64,000 bases of DNA from contig NZ_QPII01000007.1 of NCBI RefSeq assembly GCF_003336675.1, positions 143,846 through 207,845 on the forward strand, in the 5' to 3' direction. How positions within the stretch are numbered: position 1 is the first letter of the stretch; the number at the start of each line of letters is the position of its first letter. Positions 8,115-18,925 of the stretch are shown one piece after another. A model generated the notes under the pieces. That model made no database searches. It was not told the origin of the DNA and worked only from the letters and a program-made list of their open reading frames with translations. A program made the position numbers and the translations under genes. The DNA is from Billgrantia montanilacus. GTDB taxonomy: Bacteria; Pseudomonadota; Gammaproteobacteria; Pseudomonadales; Halomonadaceae.

Positions 8115-9737
8115 TCATTGCCAGGCCAGCAGCAGCAGGCCGGTGGCGGCGATCAACAGCACCGGCCATGGCTGGCCGGCGGCCCACTGGCTCAGCGGCT
8201 GCCAGGCTAGCGCCAATCCGGCCAGGAGAACGCCCAGCCGCAGCCGACGGCCGATGCGGCGTCTGTCTTGCAGCTGCCGCTGGATTCCGTCCAGGGCGAG
8301 CGCCTGGCGGTGGCGCTGGCGATGCTCATGTTCGATGCGGCTCAGGGCGTGGTGTGCCACGGATGGCAGCTCGGGAAGCTGGCGTGCCAGCTCAGGAGCC
8401 TGGCGCTTGAGTGAGTCCCAGAAACCGCTGGCGCCGGCGCGCTCCTTCATCCACTGCTCCAGGTAGGGCTTGGCGGTGGTCCAGAGGTCCAGGTCGGGGT
8501 AGAGCTGACGCCCGAGTCCCTCGATATTGAGTAGCGTTTTCTGCAATAGCACCAGCTGCGGCTGGACCTCCATGTTGAAGCGGCGGGCCGTCTTGAACAG
8601 TCCTAGCAGCACCTGGCCGAAGGAGATGTCCTTGAGCGGTTTCTCGAGGATCGGCTCGCACACGGTGCGAATGGCGGCGGCGAACTCGTTGGCTCGGGTA
8701 TTCTCGCCGACCCAGCCCGATTCGATGTGCAGCGCCGCCACTTCATAGTAGTCCTGATGGAAGAAGGCGAGCAGGTTGCGTGCCAGGTAGTCCTGATCCT
8801 CGCGTGTGAGGCTGCCGACGATACCGCAGTCGATGGCGATGTACTGGGGGTCGTTCGGGTGCTCCCGGGCAACGAAGATATTGCCGGGGTGCATGTCGGC
8901 ATGGAAGAAGTTGTCGCGAAACACCTGGGTGAAGAAGATCTCCACGCCGCGCTCGGCGAGGCGCTTGAGGTCGGTGCCCTGCACTTTCAGTGCCGCCAGG
9001 TCGGCGACCGGGACGCCGTAGATGCGTTCCTGCACCATGACCCGACGCCGGGTGTGGGACCAATAGGTCGCCGGTACGTAGAGCAGCGGCGAATCCTTGA
9101 AGTTGCGCTTGAGCTGTGAGGTGTTGGCGGCTTCCTTATGCAGGTCCAGCTCGTCGAACAGCGTCGACTCGTAGTCGCGCACCACTTCCACCGGTCGCAG
9201 CCGGCGGGCCTCGGGAATTCTGGCCAGTACCCCGGCCACCCGATACATCAGCGCCATGTCCTGACGCATGATGTGCTCGATACCCGGCCGTATGATCTTG
9301 GCCACCACCTCTTCGCCGGTATGCAGGCGGGCGGCATGAACCTGGGCGATGGAGGCAGAGGCCAACGGCTCGGGCTCGAAGTGGGCGAACGCCTCGTCTA
9401 TCGACATGTGCAGCTCCGCCTCTACCAGTTCGCGTGCTTCGCGGCCGGGAAAGGGGGGCACCTGATCCTGCAGTCGCCGCAGTTCGTCGGCGATCTCCTC
9501 GGGCAGCAGGTCGCGCCGGGTGGAGAGCAGCTGACCGAACTTGACGAAGATCGGACCGAGGGCTTCCAGCGCCAGGCGCAGGCGTTCACCCGGCGATCGC
9601 TTGCCAATCGGTATCAGGCGCAGCGGCGAGAGGATGAACAACAGTCTTAGGTACCAAGGCATCCGCTCCAATGGCAGCAGGGTGTCGAGGCGGTAGCGGG
9701 TAATCACCCAGAGGATGCGCAACAGCCGAAAGCTCAT
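8115..9737 (-). CDS. ubiB: Ubiquinone biosynthesis regulatory kinase-like protein UbiB
   Basis: A 540-aa atypical kinase (ABC1/ADCK/UbiB family) required for coenzyme Q assembly. Family features include the KxGQ motif in [16 protein letters not shown] (about 65-80), the alanine-rich loop [11 protein letters not shown] (about 127-137), the lysine in [11 protein letters not shown], the catalytic-loop-like [11 protein letters not shown] and IDCGIVGSL. Two C-terminal hydrophobic helices anchor it. ATG 9737 overlaps the ubiJ stop as TGATG; a GTG one codon earlier is possible. Confidence 0.95.
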   Translation of the reverse strand: MSFRLLRILWVITRYRLDTLLPLERMPWYLRLLFILSPLRLIPIGKRSPGERLRLALEALGPIFVKFGQLLSTRRDLLPEEIADELRRLQDQVPPFPGREARELVEAELHMSIDEAFAHFEPEPLASASIAQVHAARLHTGEEVVAKIIRPGIEHIMRQDMALMYRVAGVLARIPEARRLRPVEVVRDYESTLFDELDLHKEAANTSQLKRNFKDSPLLYVPATYWSHTRRRVMVQERIYGVPVADLAALKVQGTDLKRLAERGVEIFFTQVFRDNFFHADMHPGNIFVAREHPNDPQYIAIDCGIVGSLTREDQDYLARNLLAFFHQDYYEVAALHIESGWVGENTRANEFAAAIRTVCEPILEKPLKDISFGQVLLGLFKTARRFNMEVQPQLVLLQKTLLNIEGLGRQLYPDLDLWTTAKPYLEQWMKERAGASGFWDSLKRQAPELARQLPELPSVAHHALSRIEHEHRQRHRQALALDGIQRQLQDRRRIGRRLRLGVLLAGLALAWQPLSQWAAGQPWPVLLIAATGLLLLAWQ

Positions 9738-10375
9738 CACAGCGAGGCCTCGCGTTCCAGTTGACGTTGCAGCCTGTCCAGGCGGGCGGCGAGGCGGTCC
9801 GTGGTCACTTCAAGCTCGGTGAGGTGGTCGCGCAGGTTGTCGAGCTGGTGCCGTCCGGGCAGCAGTTTTGCCTCCTCGAAAACATACTCGGCGATATCGC
9901 GGCGCATCTCGCCCTGGGCACGACGCCCCCAGCGCGTGGCGCGGCGCAATCCTTCGGCCAGGCTGTGGGCGGGGACATCGCCCAGCCAGCGCGCCAGTTC
10001 GCCCTCCCAGTCCAGGTCCAGGTCGAGCAGCAGGTCGCGCGTTGCCTCGAGCAGATGGACTTGCCCGCGTACCGAAAGCTTGCCCTGGAACATCAGCCGC
10101 TCGATGCTCTCGCCGCCCAGCAGTTCGCCCAGGGTTTCGGCGTTCAGCTCGACGATGGCGTCGAAGGCATCGTCGGTGTCATCTTGCGGGCGCAGCAGAT
10201 CGAGGCCGGCAGGGTGGAAGTGAATGGCCAGCGACAGCTCGGGTCGCGCCAGGCGAAGCAGCAGCCGGTTGCCGCTGAGCCGGGCCAACCGCGCAGGCGC
10301 TGCGGGGTCTCGCGCCAGCAGGGCATTGAGCGTGCGTTCGATGCCGGCCAGCAGCAGGGTGGGGGGCAAGGTCAT
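9737..10375 (-). CDS. ubiJ: Ubiquinone biosynthesis accessory factor UbiJ (SCP2 domain)
   Basis: A 212-aa protein with an N-terminal SCP2-like lipid-binding domain (about residues 15-120) and a C-terminal coiled coil ([20 protein letters not shown]). UbiJ is a soluble factor of the ubiquinone hydroxylase/methylase complex and binds lipid intermediates. It sits between ubiE and ubiB, its conserved place. ATG 10375 lies 7 nt after the ubiE stop; a longer start at 10411 would overlap ubiE. Confidence 0.9.
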   Translation of the reverse strand: MTLPPTLLLAGIERTLNALLARDPAAPARLARLSGNRLLLRLARPELSLAIHFHPAGLDLLRPQDDTDDAFDAIVELNAETLGELLGGESIERLMFQGKLSVRGQVHLLEATRDLLLDLDLDWEGELARWLGDVPAHSLAEGLRRATRWGRRAQGEMRRDIAEYVFEEAKLLPGRHQLDNLRDHLTELEVTTDRLAARLDRLQRQLEREASL

Positions 10376-10382
10376 CAGCGCC

Positions 10383-11150
10383 TCAAAGCTTGATGCCGCG
10401 ATGCAGGGCAACGATGCCCCCGGTGAGATTGGTGTACTCGACCCGCTCCAGCCCGGCGGCTTCCATCATCTCCTGCAGCGTCTCCTGGTCGGGGTGCATG
10501 CGGATCGATTCGGCGAGGTAGCGATAACTATCGGCATCGCCAGCCACCATCTGACCCATCCGCGGTAGCAGGCGAAAGGAGTATTCGTCGTAGGCCTTGG
10601 AAAGGAGCGGGTTGACCGGCTTGGAGAATTCCAGCACCAGCACGCGGCCACCGGGCTTGAGCGTCCGGGTCATGGAGCGCAGGGCGGATTCCTTGTCGGT
10701 GACGTTGCGCAGGCCGAAGGCGATGGTGATGCAGTCGAAGGTGTTGTCCGGGAAGGGCAGGCATTCGGCATTGGCCTGGACGTATTCGACATTGCCCCCA
10801 ATGCCGTTGTCCAGCAGCTTGTCGCGGCCGACCCGTAGCATGGATTCGTTGATGTCGGCCAGGACCACGCGGCCGCGGGGGCCCACCATGCGCGAGAACT
10901 TGTGTGTCAGATCACCGGTACCACCGGCGATATCCAGCACGCTATGGCCGGGGCGTACGCCGGAGCGCTCGATGGTCAGTCGCTTCCAGAGACGGTGGAT
11001 ACCGAAGGACATGAGGTCGTTCATGACATCGTAGCGGGCCGCCACGGAGTGGAAGACATCGGCCACGCGAGAGGCCTTTTCGTCGACCGGCACTTCCTGA
11101 TAGCCGAAGTGAGTGGTGTGCTTGTCCCCGGGGCTGGAAAGAGGGCTCAT
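10383..11150 (-). CDS. ubiE: Ubiquinone/menaquinone C-methyltransferase
   Basis: A 255-aa SAM-dependent methyltransferase acting on demethylmenaquinol and 2-methoxy-6-polyprenyl-benzoquinol. The opening [39 protein letters not shown] and motif [15 protein letters not shown] are diagnostic, as are [14 protein letters not shown] and [14 protein letters not shown]. It leads a ubiE-ubiJ-ubiB cluster that continues into hisE-tatABC. Confidence 0.96.
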   Translation of the reverse strand: MSPLSSPGDKHTTHFGYQEVPVDEKASRVADVFHSVAARYDVMNDLMSFGIHRLWKRLTIERSGVRPGHSVLDIAGGTGDLTHKFSRMVGPRGRVVLADINESMLRVGRDKLLDNGIGGNVEYVQANAECLPFPDNTFDCITIAFGLRNVTDKESALRSMTRTLKPGGRVLVLEFSKPVNPLLSKAYDEYSFRLLPRMGQMVAGDADSYRYLAESIRMHPDQETLQEMMEAAGLERVEYTNLTGGIVALHRGIKL

Positions 11151-11257
11151 GCGAAAAGGCTCCCGAATCGCTGCAGTGAGAGGAGGCCGGGGTGATTCGG
11201 CCTCGAATGGGCGCCATTGTAGCCTTGCACGGCCGTACTTGTCTTGACGTCGGTCCT

Positions 11258-11641
11258 CTACAACTGCTTGATCTCGATGCCAAGCGGCTCTCGTGAAGCG
11301 CCAGCCTCTTCCAGGCGCCTCAAGTAGTCGGCCCAGTAGGCCTCGCGGTTCTTGATCAGGTCGTCGAGATACTCCCAGCTATACAGACCGCTGTCGTGGC
11401 CGTCATCGAAATGCAGCTTGACGGCATAGCGGCCGACAGGCGCGATGTTCTGCAGTCCCACATGCTTCTTGCCGACCTGCAGTACCGCCTGGCTGGGGTT
11501 GTGGCCCCGCACCTCGGCGGAGGGGGAGTAGACGCGCAGGTACTCGACCGGCAGGCAATGGGTTTCGCCGTCGGCGTAGGTGAGTTCCAGCTCACGGGCC
11601 TTCTTGTGGTAATGGATCTTGCTGGGGGCGGGGGCGGTCAT
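11258..11641 (-). CDS. DUF971 domain protein
   Basis: A 127-aa protein almost wholly made of a DUF971 (gamma-butyrobetaine-hydroxylase N-terminal-like) domain: [36 protein letters not shown] and [21 protein letters not shown]. The domain is often a zinc- or Fe-S-associated module, but this short form lacks the dioxygenase part. The start at 11641 has AAGGA upstream; a start at 11701 is less likely. It precedes ubiE as in other gammaproteobacteria. The function is unproven. Confidence 0.82.
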   Translation of the reverse strand: MTAPAPSKIHYHKKARELELTYADGETHCLPVEYLRVYSPSAEVRGHNPSQAVLQVGKKHVGLQNIAPVGRYAVKLHFDDGHDSGLYSWEYLDDLIKNREAYWADYLRRLEEAGASREPLGIEIKQL

Positions 11642-11895
11642 GTCGGTGTCCTTCGCAAGAATGGGCGTCAGGCGCCGGGCCGAGCGATTTGCGACAATCA
11701 AGAGCGAAACCCTGGCCCTGCGCTTGCAGCTTGCGCGTCGGACAGGAACAAGGTCCCTCTTGCCTGTCCTCGATCGACATCCCTGTCGATCGCCGCGCGC
11801 TGCTGCGCTTGAGCCAGCGCTCTTGCTAAGGTCGCGTCACTGCTCGCCCGACGCCTTCATGACAGCTCAGATCATACGTTACTGCATCTCTTACG

Positions 11896-13218
11896 CTAAA
11901 GAATATACCGCGACAGATCCTCGTCCATGGCCAGCTCGCCGAGCTGGGAGTCCACGTAGGCGGCATCGATCTCCAGGGGTGTGCCGATATCGGCCCCCTT
12001 GAACGAGGCCTCTTCCAGCAGGCGCTCCATCACGGTGTGCAGGCGGCGTGCGCCGATGTTCTCGGTGCCCTCGTTGACCTTCCAGGCGATCTCGGCAATG
12101 CGCACGATACCGTCTTCGGTAAAGCTGATATCCAGCCCTTCGGTGGCCAGCAGTGCCTTGTACTGTTTGGTCAGCGAGGCAGAGGGCTCGGTGAGGATGC
12201 GCTTGAAGTCGTCTGGCGTCAGCGCATTGAGCTCGACGCGGATCGGCAGGCGGCCCTGCAGCTCGGGGATCAGGTCCGATGGGCGCGACAGGTGAAAGGC
12301 GCCGGATGCGATGAAGAGAATATGGTCGGTCTTGACCATGCCGTACTTGGTCGAGACCGTGGAGCCCTCGATCAGCGGCAGCAGGTCGCGCTGGACCCCC
12401 TCGCGGGAGACCTCGCCGCCGCTGGATTGGCCGCTGCCCTTGGTTACCTTGTCGATCTCGTCGAGGAAGACGATGCCGTTCTGCTCCACCGCGTCGATGG
12501 CGCGGTGCTTGATCTCTTCCTCGTTGACCAGCTTGCCGGCTTCTTCGTCGCGCAGCAGGGCGAAGGCATCCTTCACCGCCACGCGGCGGGTTTCGCTCTT
12601 CTGCCGGCCCATGTTGGAGAACAGGCTCTGCAGCTGGCTGGTCATCTCCTCCATGCCCGGGGGGGTCATGATGTCGATACCCGGTCCCTGGGGGGTGATC
12701 TCGATATCGATCTCCTTGTCGTCGAGCTGACCCTCGCGCAGCTTCTTGCGGAAGATCTGGCGCGTCGAGCTGTCGTTGCGGGCGCTCTCTTCCTGCCCCC
12801 GGGGCGGCGGCAGCAGGGCGTCGAGGATGCGGTCCTCGGCGGCGTCCTCGGCGCGGTGGCTCACCTCCTCCTTGGCCTGTTCGCGGACCAGCTTGATGGC
12901 CGCCTCGGTCAGGTCGCGGATGATCGATTCGACGTCGCGGCCGACGTAGCCCACCTCGGTGAACTTGGTGGCCTCGACCTTGATGAAGGGCGCCCGGGCC
13001 AGCTTGGCCAGGCGGCGGGCGATCTCGGTCTTGCCGACGCCGGTGGGGCCGATCATCAGGATGTTCTTGGGTGTGACCTCGTGGCGCAGGTCGTCGTCGA
13101 GCTGCATGCGCCGCCAGCGGTTGCGCAGGGCAATGGAGACGGCGCGCTTGGCATCCTGTTGACCGATGATGTATTGGTCCAGGGCGTGGACGATCTCGCG
13201 GGGTGTCATCTGGGTCAT
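11896..13218 (-). CDS. hslU: ATP-dependent protease ATPase subunit HslU (ClpY)
   Basis: A 440-aa AAA+ unfoldase. [23 protein letters not shown] opens the protein, Walker A GPTGVGKT is at 57-64, Walker B VFLDEIDK near 250, and the pore motif is in [11 protein letters not shown]. The C-terminus LSRYIL inserts into HslV. It starts at 13218, 10 nt after hslV stops. Any longer frame upstream of that ATG is an overlap with hslV, not protein. Confidence 0.97.
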   Translation of the reverse strand: MTQMTPREIVHALDQYIIGQQDAKRAVSIALRNRWRRMQLDDDLRHEVTPKNILMIGPTGVGKTEIARRLAKLARAPFIKVEATKFTEVGYVGRDVESIIRDLTEAAIKLVREQAKEEVSHRAEDAAEDRILDALLPPPRGQEESARNDSSTRQIFRKKLREGQLDDKEIDIEITPQGPGIDIMTPPGMEEMTSQLQSLFSNMGRQKSETRRVAVKDAFALLRDEEAGKLVNEEEIKHRAIDAVEQNGIVFLDEIDKVTKGSGQSSGGEVSREGVQRDLLPLIEGSTVSTKYGMVKTDHILFIASGAFHLSRPSDLIPELQGRLPIRVELNALTPDDFKRILTEPSASLTKQYKALLATEGLDISFTEDGIVRIAEIAWKVNEGTENIGARRLHTVMERLLEEASFKGADIGTPLEIDAAYVDSQLGELAMDEDLSRYIL

Positions 13219-13228
13219 GGTGGCGGCC

Positions 13229-13774
13229 TTAGCGTTCCTGAGAAGCGTCTTTGGTAGAGAGCTCTTCGAGGGTGACGTGGTGATTGGTGAACACACAGAT
13301 GTCACCGGCGATATCGAGTGACTTGCGGGTGATGTCGCTGGCCGGTAGGTCGGTGTTCTCGAGCAGGGCGCGGGCGGCGGCCAGGGCATAGTTGCCGCCC
13401 GAGCCGATGGCGATGATGCCTCGTTCGGGCTCCACCACGTCGCCATTGCCGGTGATGATCAGCGAGGCCTCCTTGTCGGCCACGGCGAGCAGGGCCTCCA
13501 GGCGACGCAGGGCGCGGTCGGTGCGCCAGTCCTTGGCCAGCTCCACGGCGGCCTTGACCAGGTTGCCCTGATACTTTTCCAGCTGTGCCTCGAAGCGCTC
13601 GAACAGGGTGAAGGCGTCGGCCGTGCCGCCGGCGAAGCCTGCCAGCACCTGCCCGCGATAGAGGCGACGCACCTTGCTGGCGTTGCCTTTCATCACCGTA
13701 TTGCCCAGCGATACCTGGCCGTCACCGGCAAGGGCAACCTGGTCGCCGCGGCGCACGGATACGATCGTGGTCAT
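13229..13774 (-). CDS. hslV: ATP-dependent protease peptidase subunit HslV (ClpQ)
   Basis: A 181-aa N-terminal-nucleophile peptidase, proteasome-beta-like. After Met removal the nucleophile is Thr2 in [20 protein letters not shown]; the family runs [28 protein letters not shown] and [15 protein letters not shown] are present. Start 13774 was chosen so that Thr2 is exposed. hslV-hslU form an operon; a hairpin and a heat-shock-like -35 box lie upstream. Confidence 0.96.
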   Translation of the reverse strand: MTTIVSVRRGDQVALAGDGQVSLGNTVMKGNASKVRRLYRGQVLAGFAGGTADAFTLFERFEAQLEKYQGNLVKAAVELAKDWRTDRALRRLEALLAVADKEASLIITGNGDVVEPERGIIAIGSGGNYALAAARALLENTDLPASDITRKSLDIAGDICVFTNHHVTLEELSTKDASQER

Positions 13775-13792
13775 GGAGAGAACTCCGTAACG

Positions 13793-13809
13793 GGGAGCGC
13801 AACGCTCCC
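13793..13809 (-). promoter_or_regulatory. Stem-loop in the hslVU mRNA leader
   Basis: GGGAGCG (13793-13799) and CGCTCCC (13803-13809) form a 7-bp stem with a 3-nt loop about 20 nt before the hslV start. A stabilising stem-loop in the hslVU 5' leader is known in E. coli; this may be its counterpart. Confidence 0.5.
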
Positions 13810-13837
13810 GATGACTTTCGGCACCGCGGCAGAGCCG

Positions 13838-13860
13838 GGCGCCGTGAACGAGCATTCAAG
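13838..13860 (-). promoter_or_regulatory. Possible heat-shock (sigma32) promoter for hslVU
   Basis: On the minus strand CTTGAA (13855-13860) matches the sigma32 -35 box; a weaker GC-rich CGCCCG follows 13 nt later, where CCCCAT would be expected. hslVU is a classic heat-shock operon. The -10 match is poor. Confidence 0.35.
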
Positions 13861-13925
13861 GAAAGTGCGGGCGTGATGCCTCGAATTCAACCGGCAGTGT
13901 CGTTGCAGCAGGCAATTACCGTCCG

Positions 13926-14660
13926 TCAGTTACTGGCCCTGTGCCGCAGCGGCGTGATCCCCTGGGTGGTCATCAGGTCCTCTGCACGGTTGAGTTCACG
14001 GGTATCGTCGTAGGGGCCCACCATGACCCGGTGCCAGGTATCGCCTTCGGCCGACTGCACCTGGCTGACCTGGGCCACCAGGCTGAGGTTGCGCAGACGC
14101 TGCCTCAGCGCTTCGGCGTCGGCCGGCTGACGGAAAGAGGCGGCTTGAAGCATATAGCGCGTTCCGTCAGGCACTGCCGCCTCGCTGGCGGCTTCGCTAA
14201 CCGTGGCGTTGGCATCATCCTGCAGATTGGCGGCGATGACCTGGGCGATCGGGTCATCGACCCTGTCGCCGTCGGCAGGCGCCTCGGTGACGTCGGGCAC
14301 GGGCGTGACGATTTCGGGGGGGGAGGCCGTCGAGGCGACGTCACGGGGTGCCACGACCTCTTCGGGTAGCAGCGTATAGAACTCGAAGGTCGGCATGCGC
14401 GGCTCGCTGGGCTCGACGGTGGGCGTGGGTGGCGCCTGCTCCGTCGTCGGGGCGCGCGGAATCAGGTTGGCCAGCGGCGAGTCGTGTCCCTCCTGCCAGG
14501 GCGCCGTACCGTGCTGATGCTGCGCCAGCAGAAAGCCCGCCACCACACCGCCCATTCCCCAGACCCAGCCGGGCAGGCGGAAGCCCTCGCGGCGTCGCGT
14601 ATTGCGGCGCTGGCTGGCAGTGGCGCCGCGCTTCTTCGGAGGGGCTCGACGGGTAGCCAT
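13926..14660 (-). CDS. SPOR-domain membrane protein, FtsN-like
   Basis: A 244-aa protein with a basic cytoplasmic N-terminus (MATRRAPPKKRGATASQRR), one transmembrane helix (about 28-46, GWVWGMGGVVAGFLLAQ), a long Pro/Thr/Glu-rich periplasmic linker and a C-terminal SPOR domain (about 165-242, RYMLQAASFRQPADAEALRQ, TWHRVMVGPYDD). SPOR domains bind denuded peptidoglycan at the septum. The topology and its location between argS and hslVU match the cell division protein often called FtsN in this lineage, but essential FtsN motifs were not verified. Confidence 0.8.
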   Translation of the reverse strand: MATRRAPPKKRGATASQRRNTRRREGFRLPGWVWGMGGVVAGFLLAQHQHGTAPWQEGHDSPLANLIPRAPTTEQAPPTPTVEPSEPRMPTFEFYTLLPEEVVAPRDVASTASPPEIVTPVPDVTEAPADGDRVDDPIAQVIAANLQDDANATVSEAASEAAVPDGTRYMLQAASFRQPADAEALRQRLRNLSLVAQVSQVQSAEGDTWHRVMVGPYDDTRELNRAEDLMTTQGITPLRHRASN

Positions 14661-14663
14661 GGC

Positions 14664-16349
14664 TTACATTTCCTCCGGGGCGCTGACGCCCATGAGGTCG
14701 AGCCCGTTGCGCAGTACCTGACGCGTAGCGAGGCCCAGGGCCAGTCGGGCATTGCGCAGTTCGTCATCCTCGACCATCACCTTGACGGCGTTGTAACAGG
14801 AGTGGAACTCGGCGGCCAGGTCCAGCAGGTACTGGGCCACCTGCTGCGGCTCCCGCGACAGGGCTGCATGGGAAACGACTTCCGGGAAGCGAGCCAGACG
14901 GTTCATCACCGCCTTCTCCTGCTCCGCTTCCAGCTTTGCCAGGCTGACCATGGCCAGGTCGTGATCGAAATGCAGGGATTCGGCGTCGGCCTTGCGCAGC
15001 ATGCTGCAGACCCGGGCATGGGCGTACTGCACGTAATAGACCGGGTTGTCGTTGGACTGCGAGCGCGCCAGGTCGATGTCGAAGGTCAACTGGGAGTCCG
15101 CCCGACGGGCGGCCAGGAAGAAGCGGGTGGCGTCGCGGCCCACCTCGTCGATCAGGTCGCGCACCGTGACGTAGCTGCCGGCACGCTTGGAGAGCTTCAC
15201 CTCGACCCCTGAGCGGGTGACCATCACCATCTGGTGCAGCACGTAGTCGGGCCAGCCCTCGGGAATTCCGGCCTCCAGGGCCTGGAGGCCGGCCCGTACC
15301 CGGGTCACGGTCGAGTGGTGGTCGGCGCCCTGTTCATCGATTACCGTGCTGAAACCGCGCTGCCACTTGTTAAGGTGATAGGCCACGTCGGGCAGGAAGT
15401 AGGTGTAGCTGCCATCCGACTTGCGCATCACCCGGTCCTTATCGTCACCGAAACGGGTGGTGCGCAGCCAAAGGGCGCCGTCCTGCTCATAGGTGTGGCC
15501 GTTGGCGATGAGCCGCTCGACGGTTTCCTCGACCTTGCCCTGGTCGTAGAGGGAGGATTCGAGGAAGTAGACATCGAACGAGACGCCGAAGGCCTTGAGA
15601 TCAAGATCCTGCTCGCGGCGAAGCCAGGCCACGGCGAAGTCGCGGATGGCGTCGAGGTCGTCGGGGTCCGCCTTGGCGGTGACGTGGCGGTCGTCGGCAT
15701 GGACCGTCTCGCCGGCCAGGTAATCCTTGGCTACCTCGGAAATGTAGTCGCCGCGGTAACCGTCGGCGGGCCAGGCGGCACTGTCGGGCTCGATGCCCTT
15801 GACCCGAGCCTGTACCGACAGCGCCAGGTTGCTGATCTGGGCGCCGGCGTCGTTGTAGTAGAACTCCCGGGTGACGTCGAAGCCGGTGGCTTCCAGCAGG
15901 CGACAGATGCAGTCGCCGATGGCCGCGCCGCGACCGTGGCCCACGTGGAGCGGGCCGGTGGGGTTGGCGGAAACGAACTCCACCTGCACTTTCTGACCCT
16001 TGCCCGTCAGGTTGCGGCCGAAGGTGTCGCCGGCCTCCAGTACCTGGCGTATTACCTGCGCGGCGGCATCGGTGGCAGCGAAGAAGTTGATGAAGCCGGG
16101 ACCGGCGATTTCGACCTTCTGTACCGCCTCGCTGGCGGGCAGGGCCGCCATCAGCGCTTCTGCCAGCTCGCGGGGCTTCCTGCCGGCCGGTTTGGCGAGC
16201 ATCAGCGCCAGATTGGTGGCGTAGTCGCCGTGGGCCTTGTCCCGGGTGGGGTCGACCTTGATGGCGGGGGCGGCATCCGCGGGCAGCACACCCTGCTGCT
16301 TGAGGTTATCGAGGGCATTCTCGAGCAGGGAAACGATCGTTTCTTTCAT
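14664..16349 (-). CDS. argS: Arginyl-tRNA synthetase
   Basis: A 561-aa class I aminoacyl-tRNA synthetase. The HIGH signature appears as HVGHGRG in [19 protein letters not shown] (about 123-141), and the KMSKS position is the looser [12 protein letters not shown], normal for ArgRS. The N-terminal Arg-S domain and C-terminal DALR anticodon domain are present. Start 16349 gives the expected length. The SPOR gene begins 3 nt after its stop, so they are probably cotranscribed. Confidence 0.97.
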   Translation of the reverse strand: MKETIVSLLENALDNLKQQGVLPADAAPAIKVDPTRDKAHGDYATNLALMLAKPAGRKPRELAEALMAALPASEAVQKVEIAGPGFINFFAATDAAAQVIRQVLEAGDTFGRNLTGKGQKVQVEFVSANPTGPLHVGHGRGAAIGDCICRLLEATGFDVTREFYYNDAGAQISNLALSVQARVKGIEPDSAAWPADGYRGDYISEVAKDYLAGETVHADDRHVTAKADPDDLDAIRDFAVAWLRREQDLDLKAFGVSFDVYFLESSLYDQGKVEETVERLIANGHTYEQDGALWLRTTRFGDDKDRVMRKSDGSYTYFLPDVAYHLNKWQRGFSTVIDEQGADHHSTVTRVRAGLQALEAGIPEGWPDYVLHQMVMVTRSGVEVKLSKRAGSYVTVRDLIDEVGRDATRFFLAARRADSQLTFDIDLARSQSNDNPVYYVQYAHARVCSMLRKADAESLHFDHDLAMVSLAKLEAEQEKAVMNRLARFPEVVSHAALSREPQQVAQYLLDLAAEFHSCYNAVKVMVEDDELRNARLALGLATRQVLRNGLDLMGVSAPEEM

Positions 16350-16538
16350 GAAGTCTGTTGTCCTGTAGCGCCGGGCCCGCATCGGGTTAAGGGTGACTGT
16401 GCGACTGGCGGGCGGACGCAGGCATGAAAACTCGCCCGGTCGGGCATGATCGCCCATTATCGGCAATTGTGCCTCGGCTTTAAACCCCGCGCAGGCAGGC
16501 TGTTCTAGGGCGCCCTGGCCCAGTGGCTTGAATTGTCG

Positions 16539-18779
16539 TCAGGAGAGCGTCTGGGGGTCGACATCCAGCGACCAGCGGGCCTTGCGTGCCTCGGGGGTTG
16601 CCTCCAGCCAGGCGGTGAGCTGGGCGCAGGCTTCATGGAGCTGGCTGCGCTTGTCGCTGGCCAGCATCAGCTGCAGGTGGTAGCGGTTCTGGCGCCGTTC
16701 CATGGGCGCTGGCACCGGGCCCAGGCAGTCCACGCCGAGCCCGCGTGCCTGCAGCCACTCGCGCAGTGCCGCCGAAGCGTTCGAGGCCAGGGCATTGGCC
16801 GCGTCCTCACGGGGGCTTTCCAGGCGCAGCAGGGCGAGGAAGCGAAAGGGGGGGAGGCCCGCGGCGCGCCGCTCGGCCAGCAGTTGCTCGGCAAGGGCGT
16901 CATAGCCGGTTTCCGCCAGCAGCCGCAGGTGCGGGTCGTCGTCGTGCAGTGTCTGCACCAGCACCCGGCCTGGGTGGGACGAGCGGCCGGCTCGGCCGGC
17001 GACCTGCACCAGCAGCTGGGCACTGTGCTCCAGGGCGCGAAAGTCGCTGGCGTAGAGCCCGGCGTCGGCATTGACCACTACCACCAGGGTCACATGGGGC
17101 AGGTGGTGTCCCTTGGCAAGCATCTGTGTGCCCACCAGCAGGCAGGGCTCACCGCGCTTCACCTCGGTCAGGATCGCCTCGAAGGCGTCGCGGCGGCGGG
17201 TGCTGTCGCGGTCGATGCGGTGTACCGGCACCTGGGGGAAGAGGGCGGCCAGGGTCTCTTCGGTGCGCTCGGTGCCGCTGCCGAGCGGACGAAGATCGCC
17301 GCTGCCGCAGGCCGGGCAGGCGTCTGGAATCGGGCGCCGCTTGTCGCAGTGGTGGCAGGCCAGCACGGGCGGCTGGCGATGCAGGGTCATGCGCGCATCG
17401 CAGTGGTCGCAGTCGGCCAGCCAGCCGCAGGCGTGGCAGGCCAGGGTGGGGGCGAAGCCACGTCGATTGATGAACACCAGTACCTGATGGCCGGCATCGA
17501 GGGTGCCGCGAATCGCCTCCAGCACGGGAGGAATCAGGCCGCCCTGGCGGGGGCGTCCACGCAGGTCGACCAGCTCCAGCCGGGCCGGGGCGTGACGGCT
17601 GGCGCGCTGGGTCAGCCTCAGGTGACGGTAGGCGCCGCTGCGGGCGTGGTGCAGGCTCTCCAGCGATGGGGTGGCGGTGCCAAGGACCAGCGGGATGCCA
17701 TGGTGGTGGGCGCGCGCCACGGCCAGGTCCCGTGCATGGTAGCGCAGCCCTTCCTGCTGCTTGAACGAGCCGTCATGCTCCTCGTCGACGATGATGACCC
17801 CGGGGCGGGAGAGCGGCGTGAAGATGGCCGAGCGGGTGCCGATGATGATGGGTGCCCGACCGCTGGCGGCGGCTTCCCAGGCGTCCAGGCGTTCGTTGTC
17901 GGTCAGCCCCGAATGCAGTGCCACCACCGGCACCTGGAAGCGCTGGCGGAAACGGGCCAGGGTCTGGGGGGTGAGCCCGATCTCGGGTACCAGCAGCAGT
18001 GCCTGCCGGCCGCGGCTAACAACCGCTTCGATCAGTTGAAGATAGACTTCGGTCTTGCCGCTGCCGGTGACGCCGTGCAGCAGGCAGGGGTGGAAATGGT
18101 CCAGTCTCTCGTGGATGGCCGCCAGAGCTGCCGCCTGCTCCCGTTTCAGCGGCAGCGACGGTTCGGCAAGCAGGTGGCCGCTGGCTGGCTGAGGGGAGGC
18201 CGTCAGGGGGGTCTCCTGGCGCTCGAGCAGCCCCTTTTCTACCAGGGCCAGCAGCTGTTCGCGGGTAAAGGACTGAGCCACGACCGCCTGGGTGGGCAGG
18301 CCGTGGGGGTGCTGGCGCAGCATGGCCAGAAGCTCGGCCTGGCGAGGGGCGCGCTTGAGGCGTTCGTCACCCGGGCCCCGGCCGCTGTCGGTGACGCGCC
18401 ACTGTTCGCGCATGCGGCCCGCCACGGGCCGGCCCTGGCGCAGCAGGACCGGCATGGCCTGGTGCAGGGTGTCGCCCAGCGAGTGCTGGTAATAGCGGGC
18501 AGTGAAGCGGCACAGCCACAGCCAGTCGGCCGGCAGCGGGGACGCATCCAGCCACTCTTCCACTGGCTTCAGCTTGGCCAGTGGCAGGTCGCTGTCATGG
18601 CGACAGCTCTCTACCACGCCCACGACAAGACGTCGGCCGAAAGGCACTCGAACGCGAATGCCCGGCTGCCAGCCGTCGGGCGGTGGCGCCTGGCTCGGCC
18701 GATAATCGAAAAGCCGCCGCAGTGGCGTGGGGATGGCCACGCGCAGTACGGAGGGGCTAATGCAAGATGAGTCGGGCAA
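16539..18779 (-). CDS. priA: Primosomal protein N' (replication restart helicase PriA)
   Basis: About 746 aa. PriA reloads the replisome at stalled forks. The N-terminal DNA-binding region begins VLRVAIPTPLRRLFDY; Walker A is GVTGSGKTEVY, Walker B VDEEHD, and the zinc-binding cysteines lie in CHACGWLADCDHCDARM and CHHCDKRRPIPDACPACG. QVAGRAGRSSHPG is helicase motif VI. The exact start is uncertain: no ATG fits, so I propose TTG 18779 with GGAGG 4 nt upstream; GTG at the RVA position is another option. The start overlaps the divergent rpmE promoter. Confidence 0.93.
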   Translation of the reverse strand: MPDSSCISPSVLRVAIPTPLRRLFDYRPSQAPPPDGWQPGIRVRVPFGRRLVVGVVESCRHDSDLPLAKLKPVEEWLDASPLPADWLWLCRFTARYYQHSLGDTLHQAMPVLLRQGRPVAGRMREQWRVTDSGRGPGDERLKRAPRQAELLAMLRQHPHGLPTQAVVAQSFTREQLLALVEKGLLERQETPLTASPQPASGHLLAEPSLPLKREQAAALAAIHERLDHFHPCLLHGVTGSGKTEVYLQLIEAVVSRGRQALLLVPEIGLTPQTLARFRQRFQVPVVALHSGLTDNERLDAWEAAASGRAPIIIGTRSAIFTPLSRPGVIIVDEEHDGSFKQQEGLRYHARDLAVARAHHHGIPLVLGTATPSLESLHHARSGAYRHLRLTQRASRHAPARLELVDLRGRPRQGGLIPPVLEAIRGTLDAGHQVLVFINRRGFAPTLACHACGWLADCDHCDARMTLHRQPPVLACHHCDKRRPIPDACPACGSGDLRPLGSGTERTEETLAALFPQVPVHRIDRDSTRRRDAFEAILTEVKRGEPCLLVGTQMLAKGHHLPHVTLVVVVNADAGLYASDFRALEHSAQLLVQVAGRAGRSSHPGRVLVQTLHDDDPHLRLLAETGYDALAEQLLAERRAAGLPPFRFLALLRLESPREDAANALASNASAALREWLQARGLGVDCLGPVPAPMERRQNRYHLQLMLASDKRSQLHEACAQLTAWLEATPEARKARWSLDVDPQTLS

Positions 18780-18808
18780 TTGGCCTCCGGCCTCGGCTCT
18801 GCTAGAAT
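18780..18808 (+). promoter_or_regulatory. Putative sigma70 promoter for rpmE
   Basis: TTGGCC (18780-18785), 17-bp spacer, TAGAAT (18803-18808). The start would be near 18815, about 110 nt before rpmE. It abuts the proposed priA start on the other strand. Confidence 0.5.
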
Positions 18809-18925
18809 GTTCCGCCGTCGTGGCGCCTGGTGCTCCCGGCGGCAACCGGTTAGAGACGACAGACAACCCGTATGCGGTGCCTGGCAACGGATCAGGTGGC
18901 GGCATACCGCTCCATGAGGCTCAAG

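Noticed and set aside
16533..18770. 745-codon open frame on the plus strand opposite priA
   Set aside because: The minus strand encodes PriA with all helicase and zinc motifs; the plus-strand frame is a GC-driven antisense shadow with no RBS or recognisable domain.
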